Assembly: GCA_902495075.1 (NCBI GenBank)
Contig: CABUVO010000002.1
Coordinates: 62,001 to 126,000, forward strand
From: an uncultured Porphyromonadaceae bacterium
GTDB lineage: Bacteria; Bacteroidota; Bacteroidia; Bacteroidales; Muribaculaceae
Direction: 5' to 3'
Length of the DNA: 64,000 nucleotides
Shown one piece after another: positions 52,767 through 61,091 of this stretch. Position 1 is the first letter of the stretch. Each line of letters opens with the position of its first letter. Both the position numbers and the translations under genes were made by a program. The notes beneath the pieces were generated by a model, which ran no database searches, was not told the DNA's origin, and saw nothing but the letters and a program-made list of their open reading frames with translations.

Positions 52767-53288
52767 ATGGCAAAGAGAAATAACAGAGTTAAGTCCACAA
52801 ATGATTTGGAATTGAAAGACCGTCTCGTCGCCATCAACCGTGTGACGAAGGTTACCAAGGGTGGTCGCGCGTTCAGCTTCGCAGCCATCGTCGTTGTAGG
52901 TAACGAGGACGGTGTGATCGGCTGGGGTCTGGGCAAAGCCAATGAGGTTACCGCCGCTATCGCCAAGGGCGTTGAGACAGCGAAGAAGAACCTCATCAAG
53001 ATTCCCGTGCACAAAGGCACAATTCCTCACGAGGTTAGCGCCAAGTTCGGCGGCTCACGCATCTTCCTCAAGCCTGCTTCCGAGGGTACTGGAGTGAAGG
53101 CTGGTGGCGCTATGCGTGCTGTGCTTGAGAGCGTAGGCGTGACCGACGTGCTCGCAAAATCAAAAGGTTCTTCGAACCCCCACAACCTCGTGAAGGCTAC
53201 TATCGCAGCTCTTGATGAGCTCCGCAGCCCGGCGCAGGTGGCTCAGAACCGTGGCGTGTCGGTAGAAAAAGTGTTTAACGGCAAATAA
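52767..53288 (+). CDS. rpsE: 30S ribosomal protein S5
   Basis: A 173-residue S5, involved in decoding fidelity. LKDRLVAINRVTKVTKGGRA near residue 16, GDEDGVIGWGLGKANEV-like segment (VVGNEDGVIGWGLGKANEV) near residue 45 and RIFLKPASEGTGVKAGGAMR near residue 98 are the family blocks. Followed by the short rpmD gene. Confidence 0.98.
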   Translation: MAKRNNRVKSTNDLELKDRLVAINRVTKVTKGGRAFSFAAIVVVGNEDGVIGWGLGKANEVTAAIAKGVETAKKNLIKIPVHKGTIPHEVSAKFGGSRIFLKPASEGTGVKAGGAMRAVLESVGVTDVLAKSKGSSNPHNLVKATIAALDELRSPAQVAQNRGVSVEKVFNGK

Positions 53289-53297
53289 GAAGCAGAC

Positions 53298-53477
53298 ATG
53301 GCACAGATAAAAATCACTCAGATAAAGAGCCGCATCAACGCTCCGAAAGTGCAGAAACTCACTCTCGACGCTCTCGGTCTCCGCAAGATGAATCATTCCG
53401 TAATCAAGGAGGACACTCCTTCTGTGATGGGAATGGTGAAGAGGGTTCATCATTTAGTTGAAGTGACAAAACTCTAA
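53298..53477 (+). CDS. rpmD: 50S ribosomal protein L30
   Basis: A 59-residue protein, short enough to be missed by length filters. MAQIKITQIKSRINAPKVQK, then LTLDALGLRKMNHSV and MGMVKRVHHLVEV match L30, a two-helix plus sheet protein of the large subunit. The ATG lies nine bases after the rpsE stop and the stop is 15 bases before rplO, the canonical S5-L30-L15 order. Confidence 0.95.
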   Translation: MAQIKITQIKSRINAPKVQKLTLDALGLRKMNHSVIKEDTPSVMGMVKRVHHLVEVTKL

Positions 53478-53492
53478 AAACACAGAAACGCA

Positions 53493-53939
53493 ATGAAACT
53501 ACATAATTTACAGCCGGCTCCCGGCAGCAACAAGGGTGACAAACGAGTAGGCCGCGGTCCCGGTTCGGGTTACGGCGGCACATCGACCCGCGGTCACAAG
53601 GGTGCAAAATCTCGTTCAGGTTATTCTCACAAGGTAGGTTTCGAAGGTGGTCAGATGCCGCTCCAGCGTCGCGTTCCGAAGTTCGGTTTCAAGAACATCA
53701 ACCGCGTTGAATACAAGGCAATCAATCTTGACGCCCTTGAGGCTCTGGCTGCTGCCACGAACCTGACCAAGATCACGGTCGACACCCTTCGTGAGGCTGG
53801 TCTTGTTTCTAAGAAAGCTCTTGTCAAGGTGCTGGGCAACGGCGCAGTGACAAAGGCTCTCGAAGTAGAGGCCAATGCCTTCTCGAAGTCGGCAGAGGAA
53901 GCCATCACGGCTGCCGGTGGAACCGTAATCAAAAAATAA
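53493..53939 (+). CDS. rplO: 50S ribosomal protein L15
   Basis: A 148-residue L15. MKLHNLQPAPGSNKGDKRVG at the N-terminus, GRGPGSGYGGTSTRGHKGAK near residue 20 and FEGGQMPLQRRVPKFGFKN near residue 50 are the glycine-rich, rRNA-penetrating conserved part; the C-terminal globular domain ends in GGTVIKK. Located just before secY. Confidence 0.98.
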   Translation: MKLHNLQPAPGSNKGDKRVGRGPGSGYGGTSTRGHKGAKSRSGYSHKVGFEGGQMPLQRRVPKFGFKNINRVEYKAINLDALEALAAATNLTKITVDTLREAGLVSKKALVKVLGNGAVTKALEVEANAFSKSAEEAITAAGGTVIKK

Positions 53940-53951
53940 CGACAATTAACA

Positions 53952-55289
53952 ATGGGATTTACTAAAACAATAAAGAATATCTGGAGCGTTGAGGATCTCC
54001 GCAAACGCATCGGCATCACGCTGCTGCTGGTGATCATCTATCGTTTCGGATGCTACGTGGTCCTGCCGGGCATCAACCCCGACGAACTGCTGGCGCTTAA
54101 GAATTTCACTGCCGACGGTCTGATGCAGCTCCTCGATATGTTCTCGGGAGGTGCGTTCTCTCAGGCATCTATCTTCGCGCTCGGTATCATGCCTTACATT
54201 ACGGCTTCGATCGTGATCCAGCTTCTTGGCATGGTGCTACCCGCGTTCCAGAAGATGCAGAGAGAGGGTGAGAGCGGAAGAATGAAGCTCAACCAATACA
54301 CCCGTTACCTCACAGTGCTGATTCTTTTGCTCCAGGGACCGGCTTACCTTATGAACCTCAAATATCAGGTTCAGGCTGCCGGAGGCCATGTGGAGATGGG
54401 CTTCTGGACTGTGGCTTTCATGACCATCGTTCTTGCCGCCGGCTCCATGTTCATCATGTGGCTCGGAGAGCGTATTGACCAGAAGGGTGTCGGCAACGGC
54501 ATCTCGTTCATCATCCTTATCGGTATCATCGCCCGTCTGCCGGAGGCTTTCATCCAGGAATTCACCGGACGACTGATGAACTCTCAGGGTGGCGGACTCG
54601 TTCTCTTCCTGGTTGAGATCATCATCCTGCTCGCCGTAATCGCCGGAGCCGTGCTGCTTGTGCAGGGCACACGCAAGGTGCCTGTGCAGTATGCAAAACG
54701 GGTAGTGGGCAACAAACAGTATGGCGGCGCACGCCAGTATATACCTCTGAAGGTGAATGCTGCCGGCGTTATGCCTATCATCTTTGCCCAGGCGATTATG
54801 TTTATCCCTATCACTCTGGTTGGCTTCAGCACGAATCACACAGGTTTCTTCGGCGCGCTGACCGACATGTATGGATTCTGGTATAACGCAATCTACTTCC
54901 TGATGATCGTGGCGTTCACATATTTCTACACCGCGATCACCGTGCGCCCGGCGCAGATGGCTGAGGACATGAAGCGCAACAACGGCTTCATCCCCGGCAT
55001 CAAACCCGGCAAACCCACAGTGGATTATCTCGATTCCATCATGTCGCGCATCACGCTTCCGGGCTCAATCTTCCTGGGCATCGTGGCAATTCTTCCCGCC
55101 ATCGCCCATATCTGCGGCCTGAACAGAAACTTCGCCTCTTTCTTCGGCGGAACTTCACTGTTGATTCTTGTAGGCGTGGTTCTTGATACCCTCCGTATCA
55201 TCGAGGGGCACCTTCTGATGCGTCATTACGACGGTCTGATGAAGGATGGCCGCATCAAGGGCCGCACCACAGGCAGCGGAGCCTTTTAA
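53952..55289 (+). CDS. secY: Protein translocase subunit SecY
   Basis: A 445-residue inner-membrane protein with ten transmembrane helices that forms the Sec channel with SecE and SecG. MLDMFSGGAFSQASIFALGI-type plug region near residue 62, IGNGISFIIL-type segment near residue 180 (GVGNGISFIILIGIIARLPE) and GFIPGIKPGKPTVDYLDSIM near residue 345 are diagnostic. The spc-operon location after rplO is canonical. Confidence 0.98.
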   Translation: MGFTKTIKNIWSVEDLRKRIGITLLLVIIYRFGCYVVLPGINPDELLALKNFTADGLMQLLDMFSGGAFSQASIFALGIMPYITASIVIQLLGMVLPAFQKMQREGESGRMKLNQYTRYLTVLILLLQGPAYLMNLKYQVQAAGGHVEMGFWTVAFMTIVLAAGSMFIMWLGERIDQKGVGNGISFIILIGIIARLPEAFIQEFTGRLMNSQGGGLVLFLVEIIILLAVIAGAVLLVQGTRKVPVQYAKRVVGNKQYGGARQYIPLKVNAAGVMPIIFAQAIMFIPITLVGFSTNHTGFFGALTDMYGFWYNAIYFLMIVAFTYFYTAITVRPAQMAEDMKRNNGFIPGIKPGKPTVDYLDSIMSRITLPGSIFLGIVAILPAIAHICGLNRNFASFFGGTSLLILVGVVLDTLRIIEGHLLMRHYDGLMKDGRIKGRTTGSGAF

Positions 55290-55316
55290 AGAATTGTAAC
55301 TCGTTGGCAAATTGAT

Positions 55317-56099
55317 ATGATTTATCTCAAGACAGCTGAGGAACTGGAAATAATGAAGGGGGCTTGCGATTTGGTGAGCCGCACACTGGGGGAATGCGCC
55401 AAATGGATCGCTCCCGGTGTGACAACCCTGAAACTGGATACCATTGCAAGAGAGTTTATCCTCGATAACGGGGGTAAACCCTCATGCTTGGGTTATCACG
55501 GTTTTCCCGGCACGCTGTGTATAGAGGTTAACGAGACTGTGGTGCACGGTTTCCCGTCGGCTTATACACTTCAGGAGGGCGACATTGTCGGTCTCGACTG
55601 CGTGGCGGAGCTTAACGGATATCATGGAGACAGCTGCTATACTTTCGCAGTCGGGGAGATTCCCGAGGCGACGGCGGCTCTTCTCAAGGTCACCAAGGAG
55701 AGTCTCTATAAAGGAATAGAGGCTGCCAAGGCAGGCAAGAGGATCGGTGATATCTCCAACGCCGTGCAGACATACTGCGAGCGTCACGGCTACAGTGTGG
55801 TGCGCGAGATGTGCGGACACGGCATAGGCAAAAGCATGCATGAAGATCCGGAGGTGCCCAACTACGGACGCCGCGGCATCGGACCGCTGCTCAAGCCCGG
55901 CATGGTGATTGCAATAGAGCCGATGATCAATCTCGGCAGCAAGAACATCGTGATCAGCAACGATGGCTGGCAGTGTCGCACACGCGACCGCAAACCGTCT
56001 GCCCATTACGAGCACACAATAGCCATCCATGCAACCGAGCCCGAGATCCTGACAACTTTCAAATATATTGAAGAGGCTCCCGGAGCCGCGCAAGCGTAA
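55317..56099 (+). CDS. map: Methionine aminopeptidase, type I
   Basis: A 260-residue metalloenzyme that removes the initiator Met. GDIVGLDCVAELNGYHGDSC near residue 94 contains the first metal Asp residues. REMCGHGIGKSMHEDPEVPN near residue 162 holds the active-site His, and VIAIEPMINLGSK near residue 200 a metal-binding Glu. The last metal Glu lies in SAHYEHTIAI near residue 232. Between secY and infA, as usual in Bacteroidota. Confidence 0.97.
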   Translation: MIYLKTAEELEIMKGACDLVSRTLGECAKWIAPGVTTLKLDTIAREFILDNGGKPSCLGYHGFPGTLCIEVNETVVHGFPSAYTLQEGDIVGLDCVAELNGYHGDSCYTFAVGEIPEATAALLKVTKESLYKGIEAAKAGKRIGDISNAVQTYCERHGYSVVREMCGHGIGKSMHEDPEVPNYGRRGIGPLLKPGMVIAIEPMINLGSKNIVISNDGWQCRTRDRKPSAHYEHTIAIHATEPEILTTFKYIEEAPGAAQA

Positions 56100-56126
56100 G
56101 ATAAATCAATCAAACCTATAATCAAT

Positions 56127-56345
56127 ATGGCAAAACAAGCTGCAATCGAACAAGATGGTGTTATTCTCGAGGCATTGTCGAACGCAATGTTCAAGGTAGA
56201 GCTTGAGAACGGGCATGAAATCACAGCCCATATCTCAGGCAAGATGAGGATGCACTATATAAAGATACTTCCCGGCGACAAGGTGAAAGTGGAGATGTCT
56301 CCCTACGACCTGAGCAAAGGAAGAATTTCATTCAGATACAAATAA
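56127..56345 (+). CDS. infA: Translation initiation factor IF-1
   Basis: A 72-residue OB-fold protein that occupies the A site during initiation. MAKQAAIEQDGVILEALSN at the N-terminus, FKVELENGHEITAHISGKMR near residue 31 and MSPYDLSKGRISFRYK at the end are diagnostic. It sits between map and rpmJ. Confidence 0.98.
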   Translation: MAKQAAIEQDGVILEALSNAMFKVELENGHEITAHISGKMRMHYIKILPGDKVKVEMSPYDLSKGRISFRYK

Positions 56346-56379
56346 CCCGGAACCTTTCAGCTAAAAACAGAGAATAGAT

Positions 56380-56496
56380 ATGAAAGTCAGAGCATCAGTA
56401 AAGAAGCGCAGCGCCGACAGCAAGATCGTGCGTCGCAAAGGTCGTCTTTACGTTATCAACAAAAAGAATCCGAAATTTAAAACTCGTCAAGGATAA
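56380..56496 (+). CDS. rpmJ: 50S ribosomal protein L36 (zinc-independent form)
   Basis: A 38-residue protein, MKVRASVKKRSADSKIVRRK and then GRLYVINKKNPKFKTRQG. It has the L36 pattern, but the three Cys and one His of the zinc-ribbon form are replaced, so this is the zinc-free type. It lies between infA and rpsM, the standard location. Too short for most ORF filters. Confidence 0.96.
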   Translation: MKVRASVKKRSADSKIVRRKGRLYVINKKNPKFKTRQG

Positions 56497-56596
56497 TACG
56501 CCGACAAGCTGAAAACAGCCCTCGAAAACGCTAAAAAAGGTGTAAAAGGGTGAAAAATCAGCCTGTCACGTCAAAATTATTCGATAAAATTTTAAT

Positions 56597-56621
56597 TTTG
56601 GCGTTATGATTATTAACTTTG
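56597..56621 (+). promoter_or_regulatory. Possible internal promoter before rpsM
   Basis: TAACTTTG at 56614-56621 is a perfect -7 element, and TTTG at 56597-56600 lies 13 bases upstream, closer than usual. The 147-base rpmJ-rpsM gap has no gene. A start near 56628 would leave about 16 bases before the rpsM ATG at 56644. Confidence 0.55.
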
Positions 56622-56643
56622 CACAAAATTTGTATAATACCAT

Positions 56644-57024
56644 ATGGCAGTAAGAATCGTCGGCGTTGATTTGCCGCAGAATAAAAGAGGCGAAATCGCC
56701 TTGACTTACATCTTCGGCATCGGCCGAAGCGCAGCCAACACCATCCTCAGCAAGGCAGGTGTAGACCGCGACATAAAGGTTAAAGACTGGACCGACGCGC
56801 AGGCAGCAGCCGTGCGTGAGGTTATCCAGCATGACTACAAGGTGGAGGGTGACCTTCGCACTGAAATCCAGTTGAACATCAAGCGACTGATGGATATCGG
56901 CTGCTATCGCGGCATCCGTCACCGTATCGGTCTTCCCGTGCGCGGTCAGAGCACAAAGAACAACGCCCGCACACGCAAGGGACGCAAGAAAACAGTCGCT
57001 AACAAGAAGAAAGCTACTAAGTAA
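56644..57024 (+). CDS. rpsM: 30S ribosomal protein S13
   Basis: A 126-residue S13 of the 30S head. MAVRIVGVDLPQNKRGEIAL, TYIFGIGRSAANTILSKAG near residue 21 and IGCYRGIRHRIGLPVRGQST near residue 85 are characteristic; the C-terminal tail is Lys-rich and contacts P-site tRNA. It starts the alpha-operon part, perhaps from its own promoter. Confidence 0.98.
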   Translation: MAVRIVGVDLPQNKRGEIALTYIFGIGRSAANTILSKAGVDRDIKVKDWTDAQAAAVREVIQHDYKVEGDLRTEIQLNIKRLMDIGCYRGIRHRIGLPVRGQSTKNNARTRKGRKKTVANKKKATK

Positions 57025-57039
57025 TAAATAATTAAAGTA

Positions 57040-57429
57040 ATGGCAAAAAAGACAGTCGCAGCTAAAAAGAGGAATGTCAAGGTAGATGGCCAAGGTCAGC
57101 TCCACGTGCATAGCTCTTTCAACAACATCATTGTGTGTCTGGCCAACAGCGAGGGTCAGGTGATTTCCTGGTCTTCAGCGGGCAAGATGGGCTTCAGAGG
57201 CTCCAAGAAGAACACACCTTATGCAGCTCAGATGGCAGCACAGGATTGCGCCAAGGTCGCATATGACCTGGGTCTGCGCAAGGTGAAAGCATACGTGAAA
57301 GGTCCGGGCAACGGTCGTGAGTCCGCAATCCGCACGGTTCACGGTGCTGGAATCGAAGTGACAGAAATCGTAGACGTTACTCCGCTTCCCCACAACGGAT
57401 GCCGTCCTCCCAAAAGGAGAAGAGTCTGA
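57040..57429 (+). CDS. rpsK: 30S ribosomal protein S11
   Basis: A 129-residue S11 of the platform. VHSSFNNIIVCLANSEGQVI near residue 23, KMGFRGSKKNTPYAAQMAAQ near residue 48 and the C-terminal DVTPLPHNGCRPPKRRRV are diagnostic. The following 162-base gap before rpsD is structured. Confidence 0.98.
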   Translation: MAKKTVAAKKRNVKVDGQGQLHVHSSFNNIIVCLANSEGQVISWSSAGKMGFRGSKKNTPYAAQMAAQDCAKVAYDLGLRKVKAYVKGPGNGRESAIRTVHGAGIEVTEIVDVTPLPHNGCRPPKRRRV

Positions 57430-57591
57430 TCCGCAGATAATAATCGCGATAACAAGCATTATAATCCAACTGAGTCCGCAAGCCTGATCCTGAATGCGAA
57501 TAGACCGTCTTTTCGACACTTCCTTTCGACGGTCGCGGCTGCGCTAAGGGATCCGGGGCTCAAGGGCCGCTTTAATTAAAGAAAAAACAAA
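57430..57591 (+). promoter_or_regulatory. Candidate S4 autoregulatory leader between rpsK and rpsD
   Basis: The gap can form GACCGTC/GACGGTC (57503-57509 with 57528-57534) and, next to it, GCGGC/GCCGC (57535-57539 with 57566-57570) enclosing a G-rich GGGATCCGGGGCTCAAGGG segment. Ribosomal protein S4 regulates its operon in several phyla, and a Bacteroidia-type S4 leader has been described as an RNA motif. The location before rpsD fits, but I have not compared it with that model. Confidence 0.5.
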
Positions 57592-58197
57592 ATGGCAAGA
57601 TACACAGGTCCAAAAACCAAGATCGCACGTAAGTTTGGCGAGCCCATCTACGGCGATGACAAAGTTCTGGCTAAGAAAAATTATCCGCCGGGACAGCATG
57701 GCGCCAATCGCCGCCGCAAGACCTCAGAGTATGGTCTTCAGCTCCGCGAGAAGCAAAAAGCTAAATATACTTATGGCGTGTTAGAGCGTCAGTTCCGCAA
57801 TCTCTTCGAGAAAGCTGCCCGCACCAAGGGCATCACCGGTGAGGTGCTTCTCCAGCTTCTGGAAAGCCGCCTCGACAATGTGGTGTATCGTCTGGGTATT
57901 GCTCCCAGCCGCCCTGCTGCACGTCAGCTCGTGCTTCACAAGCACATCACAGTAAACGGCAAACCGGTCAATATCCCCTCCTATAAGGTTCTCCCGGGAG
58001 ATGTAGTGGCTGTGCGCGAGAAATCAAAATCGCTTGAGGTTATCGCCGATGCGCTTTCTGGTTTCAATCACAGCAAATATCCTTGGCTCGAATGGGATGA
58101 GAACGCGAAGGGCGGCAAGTTCCTTCACCTTCCCCAGCGTGAGGACATTCCCGAGACTATCAAGGAGCAGTTGATCGTCGAGTTATATTCTAAATAA
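57592..58197 (+). CDS. rpsD: 30S ribosomal protein S4 (zinc-independent form)
   Basis: A 201-residue S4, a primary 16S binder and translational regulator. MARYTGPKTKIARKFGEPIY at the N-terminus lacks the four Cys of the zinc form. QLLESRLDNVVYRLGIAPSR near residue 88 and ARQLVLHKHITVNGKPVNIP near residue 108 form the S4 RNA-binding domain. It lies between rpsK and rpoA in the alpha operon. Confidence 0.98.
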   Translation: MARYTGPKTKIARKFGEPIYGDDKVLAKKNYPPGQHGANRRRKTSEYGLQLREKQKAKYTYGVLERQFRNLFEKAARTKGITGEVLLQLLESRLDNVVYRLGIAPSRPAARQLVLHKHITVNGKPVNIPSYKVLPGDVVAVREKSKSLEVIADALSGFNHSKYPWLEWDENAKGGKFLHLPQREDIPETIKEQLIVELYSK

Positions 58198-58213
58198 TAA
58201 ACATTAAATACCC

Positions 58214-59212
58214 ATGCCAATTTTAGCATTTCAAAAACCCGATAAGGTGGTTATGCTTGAATCGAGCAACTCCTTCGGAAAATTTGAATTCCGTCCGCTC
58301 GAGCCGGGATATGGACAGACTATCGGCAACGCCCTGCGTCGCATTCTTCTTTCGTCGCTTGGCGGTTTCGCCATCTGCTCAATCCGCATCGATGGAGTAG
58401 CTCACGAGCTCGACACGATTCCGGGAGTAAAGGAAGATGTGACAAACATCATTCTTAACCTCAAGCAGATTCGTTTCAAGCAGATCACTGAAGATCACGA
58501 AACCGAGAAAGCATCGGTGACCGTGTCGGGAACGGATGTGTTCACTGCAGGCGACTTGGGTAAGGTTCTTTCCGGATTCGAGGTGCTCAATCCCGAGCTG
58601 GTAATTTGCCACCTCGACTCTGCGGCAAGCTTCAAGATGGATTTCACCATCAATAAAGGTCGTGGTTGGGTGCCAGCCGATGAAAACCGTGAGCTTCTCT
58701 CTGGCAGCGAACTCAATGAGATCGCCATCGACTCCATCTACACCCCGATCAAGAATGTGAAATACTCGGTGGAAAACTACCGCGTGGAGCAGAAGACCGA
58801 CTATGAGAAGCTGGTGATGGAAGTCACCACCGACGGCTCTATCATGCCGAAAGAGGCATTGAAAGAGGCTGCAAAGATTCTGATCCAGCATTTCATGATG
58901 TTCAGCGATGAGAAAATCACTCTCGAAGCTCCCCAGGAGGATGCTCCCGAGGAATTCGATGAGGAAGTGCTTCACATGCGTCAGCTCCTCAAGAGCAAGC
59001 TCGTGGACATGGATCTTTCGGTGCGTGCCCTCAACTGCCTGAAGAGCGCAGAAGTGGAGACACTCGGCGAACTCGTAGGCTTCAACAAGACGGATCTTCT
59101 CAAATTCCGCAACTTCGGAAAGAAATCGCTCAGCGAACTCGACGAGCTTCTTGACAAGCTTCACCTTTCCTTTGGAATGGATATTTCGAAATACAAATTA
59201 GATAAAGACTAA
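58214..59212 (+). CDS. rpoA: RNA polymerase alpha subunit
   Basis: A 332-residue alpha subunit. The N-terminal dimerisation domain holds KFEFRPLEPGYGQTIGNALR near residue 23 and RRILLSSLGGFAICSIRIDG near residue 42. The C-terminal domain has DLSVRALNCLKSAEVETLGE near residue 259 and the FRNFGKKSLSELDELLDKL helix near residue 297, which binds UP-DNA and activators. It lies between rpsD and rplQ, the conserved alpha-operon order. Confidence 0.98.
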   Translation: MPILAFQKPDKVVMLESSNSFGKFEFRPLEPGYGQTIGNALRRILLSSLGGFAICSIRIDGVAHELDTIPGVKEDVTNIILNLKQIRFKQITEDHETEKASVTVSGTDVFTAGDLGKVLSGFEVLNPELVICHLDSAASFKMDFTINKGRGWVPADENRELLSGSELNEIAIDSIYTPIKNVKYSVENYRVEQKTDYEKLVMEVTTDGSIMPKEALKEAAKILIQHFMMFSDEKITLEAPQEDAPEEFDEEVLHMRQLLKSKLVDMDLSVRALNCLKSAEVETLGELVGFNKTDLLKFRNFGKKSLSELDELLDKLHLSFGMDISKYKLDKD

Positions 59213-59218
59213 TTCCCC

Positions 59219-59725
59219 ATGAGACATAATAAAAAATTCAACCACCTCAGTCGCAAGAAAGGACACCGCGAGGCCCTTCTTTCTAACCTTGCGATCGCTC
59301 TTATCCAGCATAAGAGAATCTTCACGACTGTGGCTAAGGCAAAGGCTCTCCGCATGTATGCCGAGCCTCTGATCACACGGTCGAAGAAAGACGATATGGC
59401 AAATCGCCGTCTCGTGTTCAGCTATCTTCAGAATAAAGAGGCAGTGAAGGAGCTCTTCGGAGTTATCGGAGAGAAAGTGGCTGACCGTCCCGGCGGTTAC
59501 CTCCGCATCCTCAAGACCGGTCACCGTCTCGGTGACAACGCAGAGATGTGCATGATCGAGCTCGTTGACTTCAATGAGAACATGCTCGAGGCTGCAACTC
59601 CCAAGAAAGCCAAGACTACACGCCGCTCTCGCTCTAAGAAAGCCGCAGCTCCCGCTGAGGCTCCCGCAGCTGAGGCTCCCAAAGCAGAGGAAGCTCCCGC
59701 AGCTGAAGAACCCAAAGCAGAGTAA
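59219..59725 (+). CDS. rplQ: 50S ribosomal protein L17 with acidic/Ala-Pro tail
   Basis: A 168-residue L17. MRHNKKFNHLSRKKGHREAL, LIQHKRIFTTVAKAKALRMY near residue 33 and YLRILKTGHRLGDNAEMCMI near residue 90 are the family core, which ends near residue 120. The remainder is a low-complexity extension of Ala, Pro, Glu and Lys (PAEAPAAEAPKAEEAPAAEE), a feature seen in some Bacteroidota L17 proteins. Last gene of the cluster; a terminator follows. Confidence 0.97.
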   Translation: MRHNKKFNHLSRKKGHREALLSNLAIALIQHKRIFTTVAKAKALRMYAEPLITRSKKDDMANRRLVFSYLQNKEAVKELFGVIGEKVADRPGGYLRILKTGHRLGDNAEMCMIELVDFNENMLEAATPKKAKTTRRSRSKKAAAPAEAPAAEAPKAEEAPAAEEPKAE

Positions 59726-59748
59726 TCTTAAAACAGATATTCGAAAAA

Positions 59749-59781
59749 GGGGTGATTGCATACACGCAGTCACCCTTTTTT
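59749..59781 (+). terminator. Rho-independent terminator after rplQ
   Basis: GGGTGATTGC pairs with GCAGTCACCC around ATACAC, with one mismatch, and six Ts follow. It closes the ribosomal transcript. Confidence 0.88.
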
Positions 59782-59922
59782 ACGTTTCTCATAATATGAC
59801 ATTCACCTTTTGCAAGGGAAAGGTGAAGTTTAAAAGTTTAATTGCGCAGCACGCGGTTTATAAGTTTATCGCGCAGTGCGCAGTTCTTGAAGCTTGCGAA
59901 ACTTAAATTACTTATTTACCGA

Positions 59923-60564
59923 ATGATGAAAAATTTTAAATTATATATATCGGCTATTGCTTTAATGGCAGCGTTTTTAAGCTTTGAGAGCAGGGTATTT
60001 GCGCAATCACGTGCGGATTCAATCAAATGGGCGATTGTAAGGCAGCTTAACGATTATCCGGAATCGCATTATCGCGATGTGTATAAGAACTTTATGCAGG
60101 ATAATTATGGACCGGGACATATTCTTAAAGATAAGAAAGCAGCGAAGGCATATCTCGATTCCGAACTCGCGGAAACCGCTGATTTCGGTGGACCGCTATA
60201 CGAACCTACCGGTTATCGGGGAAATTTCTATCGCGTGAACCTGTCGCTGATAAAAGAGGGAATCATACCGGAAGATAAATATTTCAATGCGTTTGTTAGG
60301 AGTGTCAAGGGTATACGCAATCCTAAGATAGAAGACTGGAAAAATGAATGGGGTGAGATTGAAGAGGCATACAGAGATCTCGGGATAACACTGCCCGAAG
60401 AGGATGCCGACAGGAAGGCGATAGAAGCGCAGTTTGATCGCAACGACTTCGTGATGCACCACAGCGAAGCCTTCAACCGCAGCTCGAACTTCCACTACCG
60501 CATCTTCTCGCGCGGCATCTTCGACGCCGAGATCCGCCCTCTGCTTCGCGCCGCGGCGCACTGA
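59923..60564 (+). CDS. Secreted protein of unknown function
   Basis: A 213-residue protein beginning MMKNFKLYISAIALMAAFLS, a signal peptide that probably ends after FAQ (about residue 28). The frame extends to 59842, but ATG 59923 or 59926 fits the signal peptide. The mature part has DYPESHYRDVYKNFMQDNYG near residue 41 and GPGHILKDKKAAKAYLDSEL near residue 60. It resembles a conserved Bacteroidota periplasmic family without known function. HHSEAFNRSSNFHYRIFSRG near the end has several His that could bind metal, which is speculative. The upstream leader contains the GTTTAATTGCGCAGCACGCG-type repeat shared with 37.75 kb. Confidence 0.75.
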   Translation: MMKNFKLYISAIALMAAFLSFESRVFAQSRADSIKWAIVRQLNDYPESHYRDVYKNFMQDNYGPGHILKDKKAAKAYLDSELAETADFGGPLYEPTGYRGNFYRVNLSLIKEGIIPEDKYFNAFVRSVKGIRNPKIEDWKNEWGEIEEAYRDLGITLPEEDADRKAIEAQFDRNDFVMHHSEAFNRSSNFHYRIFSRGIFDAEIRPLLRAAAH

Positions 60565-60635
60565 CGCACTCCCGCCACCGAAGGTTTCCCCTATCCCACC
60601 TCCGCTGCTGCGTCGGCACAGTGATGACAAAAAAA

Positions 60636-60665
60636 TAAGTATCTCTCGGCAAGAGATACTTATTT
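60636..60665 (+). repeat. Left 30-base inverted repeat (IR-L) of candidate invertible promoter segment
   Basis: Contains AAGTATCTCT-CGGCA-AGAGATACTT, itself a hairpin with extended A/T arms on both sides. Its reverse complement occurs exactly at 61092-61121. Because of the flanking A and T runs (AAAAATAAG...CTTATTTTT) it may also act as a bidirectional terminator for the upstream gene. Confidence 0.85.
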
Positions 60666-61091
60666 TTGCAGTGAATGCTGCTAAAATCATAATACTATTC
60701 CAACCCTTTTCGATGTTGACTATCTTGTGTGATTGCGTCTGCTCTTGAAGATATTGATTTTTATGGGGTAGCGTCTGCCCTCGAAGATATTGATTTTTAT
60801 GGAGTATCTTCGAGGGTTGACGCGACTATCCTCATGACGAATGCGACCATTCTCAGAGCATACGCAGTTTTCCTTAAGGGTAGGAGCGAACACCTTCAGG
60901 GCAGACGCTACCATCCGTAGGACAAGGGCGAATAACCTCAGGCAAACGCGATTATGCAAGCGAAATCATAATCAGGATAAAAGCAGATACGGCAAAAATG
61001 AAATGGCGATTAATAAAAGAAAACGGGATTAAGGCGAGATATAGTGGATAGGATTTTGTCAATTGGAATGAAATCGCTAATTTTGCAATCG
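60666..61091 (+). promoter_or_regulatory. Candidate invertible promoter segment upstream of the UpxY-like gene
   Basis: 426 bases between perfect 30-base inverted repeats, with no convincing gene inside. A consensus promoter lies at its right end pointing at the UpxY-like gene. The segment also carries a tandem pair of 36-base repeats (60735-60770, 60771-60806; GAAGATATTGATTTTTATGG core). It has inverted partners of their GCGTCTGCCC part at about 60807-60824 and 60901-60914. This architecture is that of Bacteroides capsule promoters inverted by Mpi-type recombinases. No recombinase gene is in the window. Confidence 0.65.
61055..61085 (+). promoter_or_regulatory. Consensus Bacteroidota promoter inside the candidate invertible segment (ON orientation)
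   Basis: TTTG at 61055-61058, a 19-base spacer and TAATTTTG at 61078-61085, a full match to the consensus. It ends six bases before the right inverted repeat and reads toward 61132. If the segment flipped, it would face the preceding gene instead. Confidence 0.8.

Noticed and set aside
60631..60667. Left inverted repeat as only a terminator of the preceding gene
   Set aside because: It can terminate transcription, but the exact 30-base inverted copy 426 bases away and the promoter between them are not explained by termination alone.
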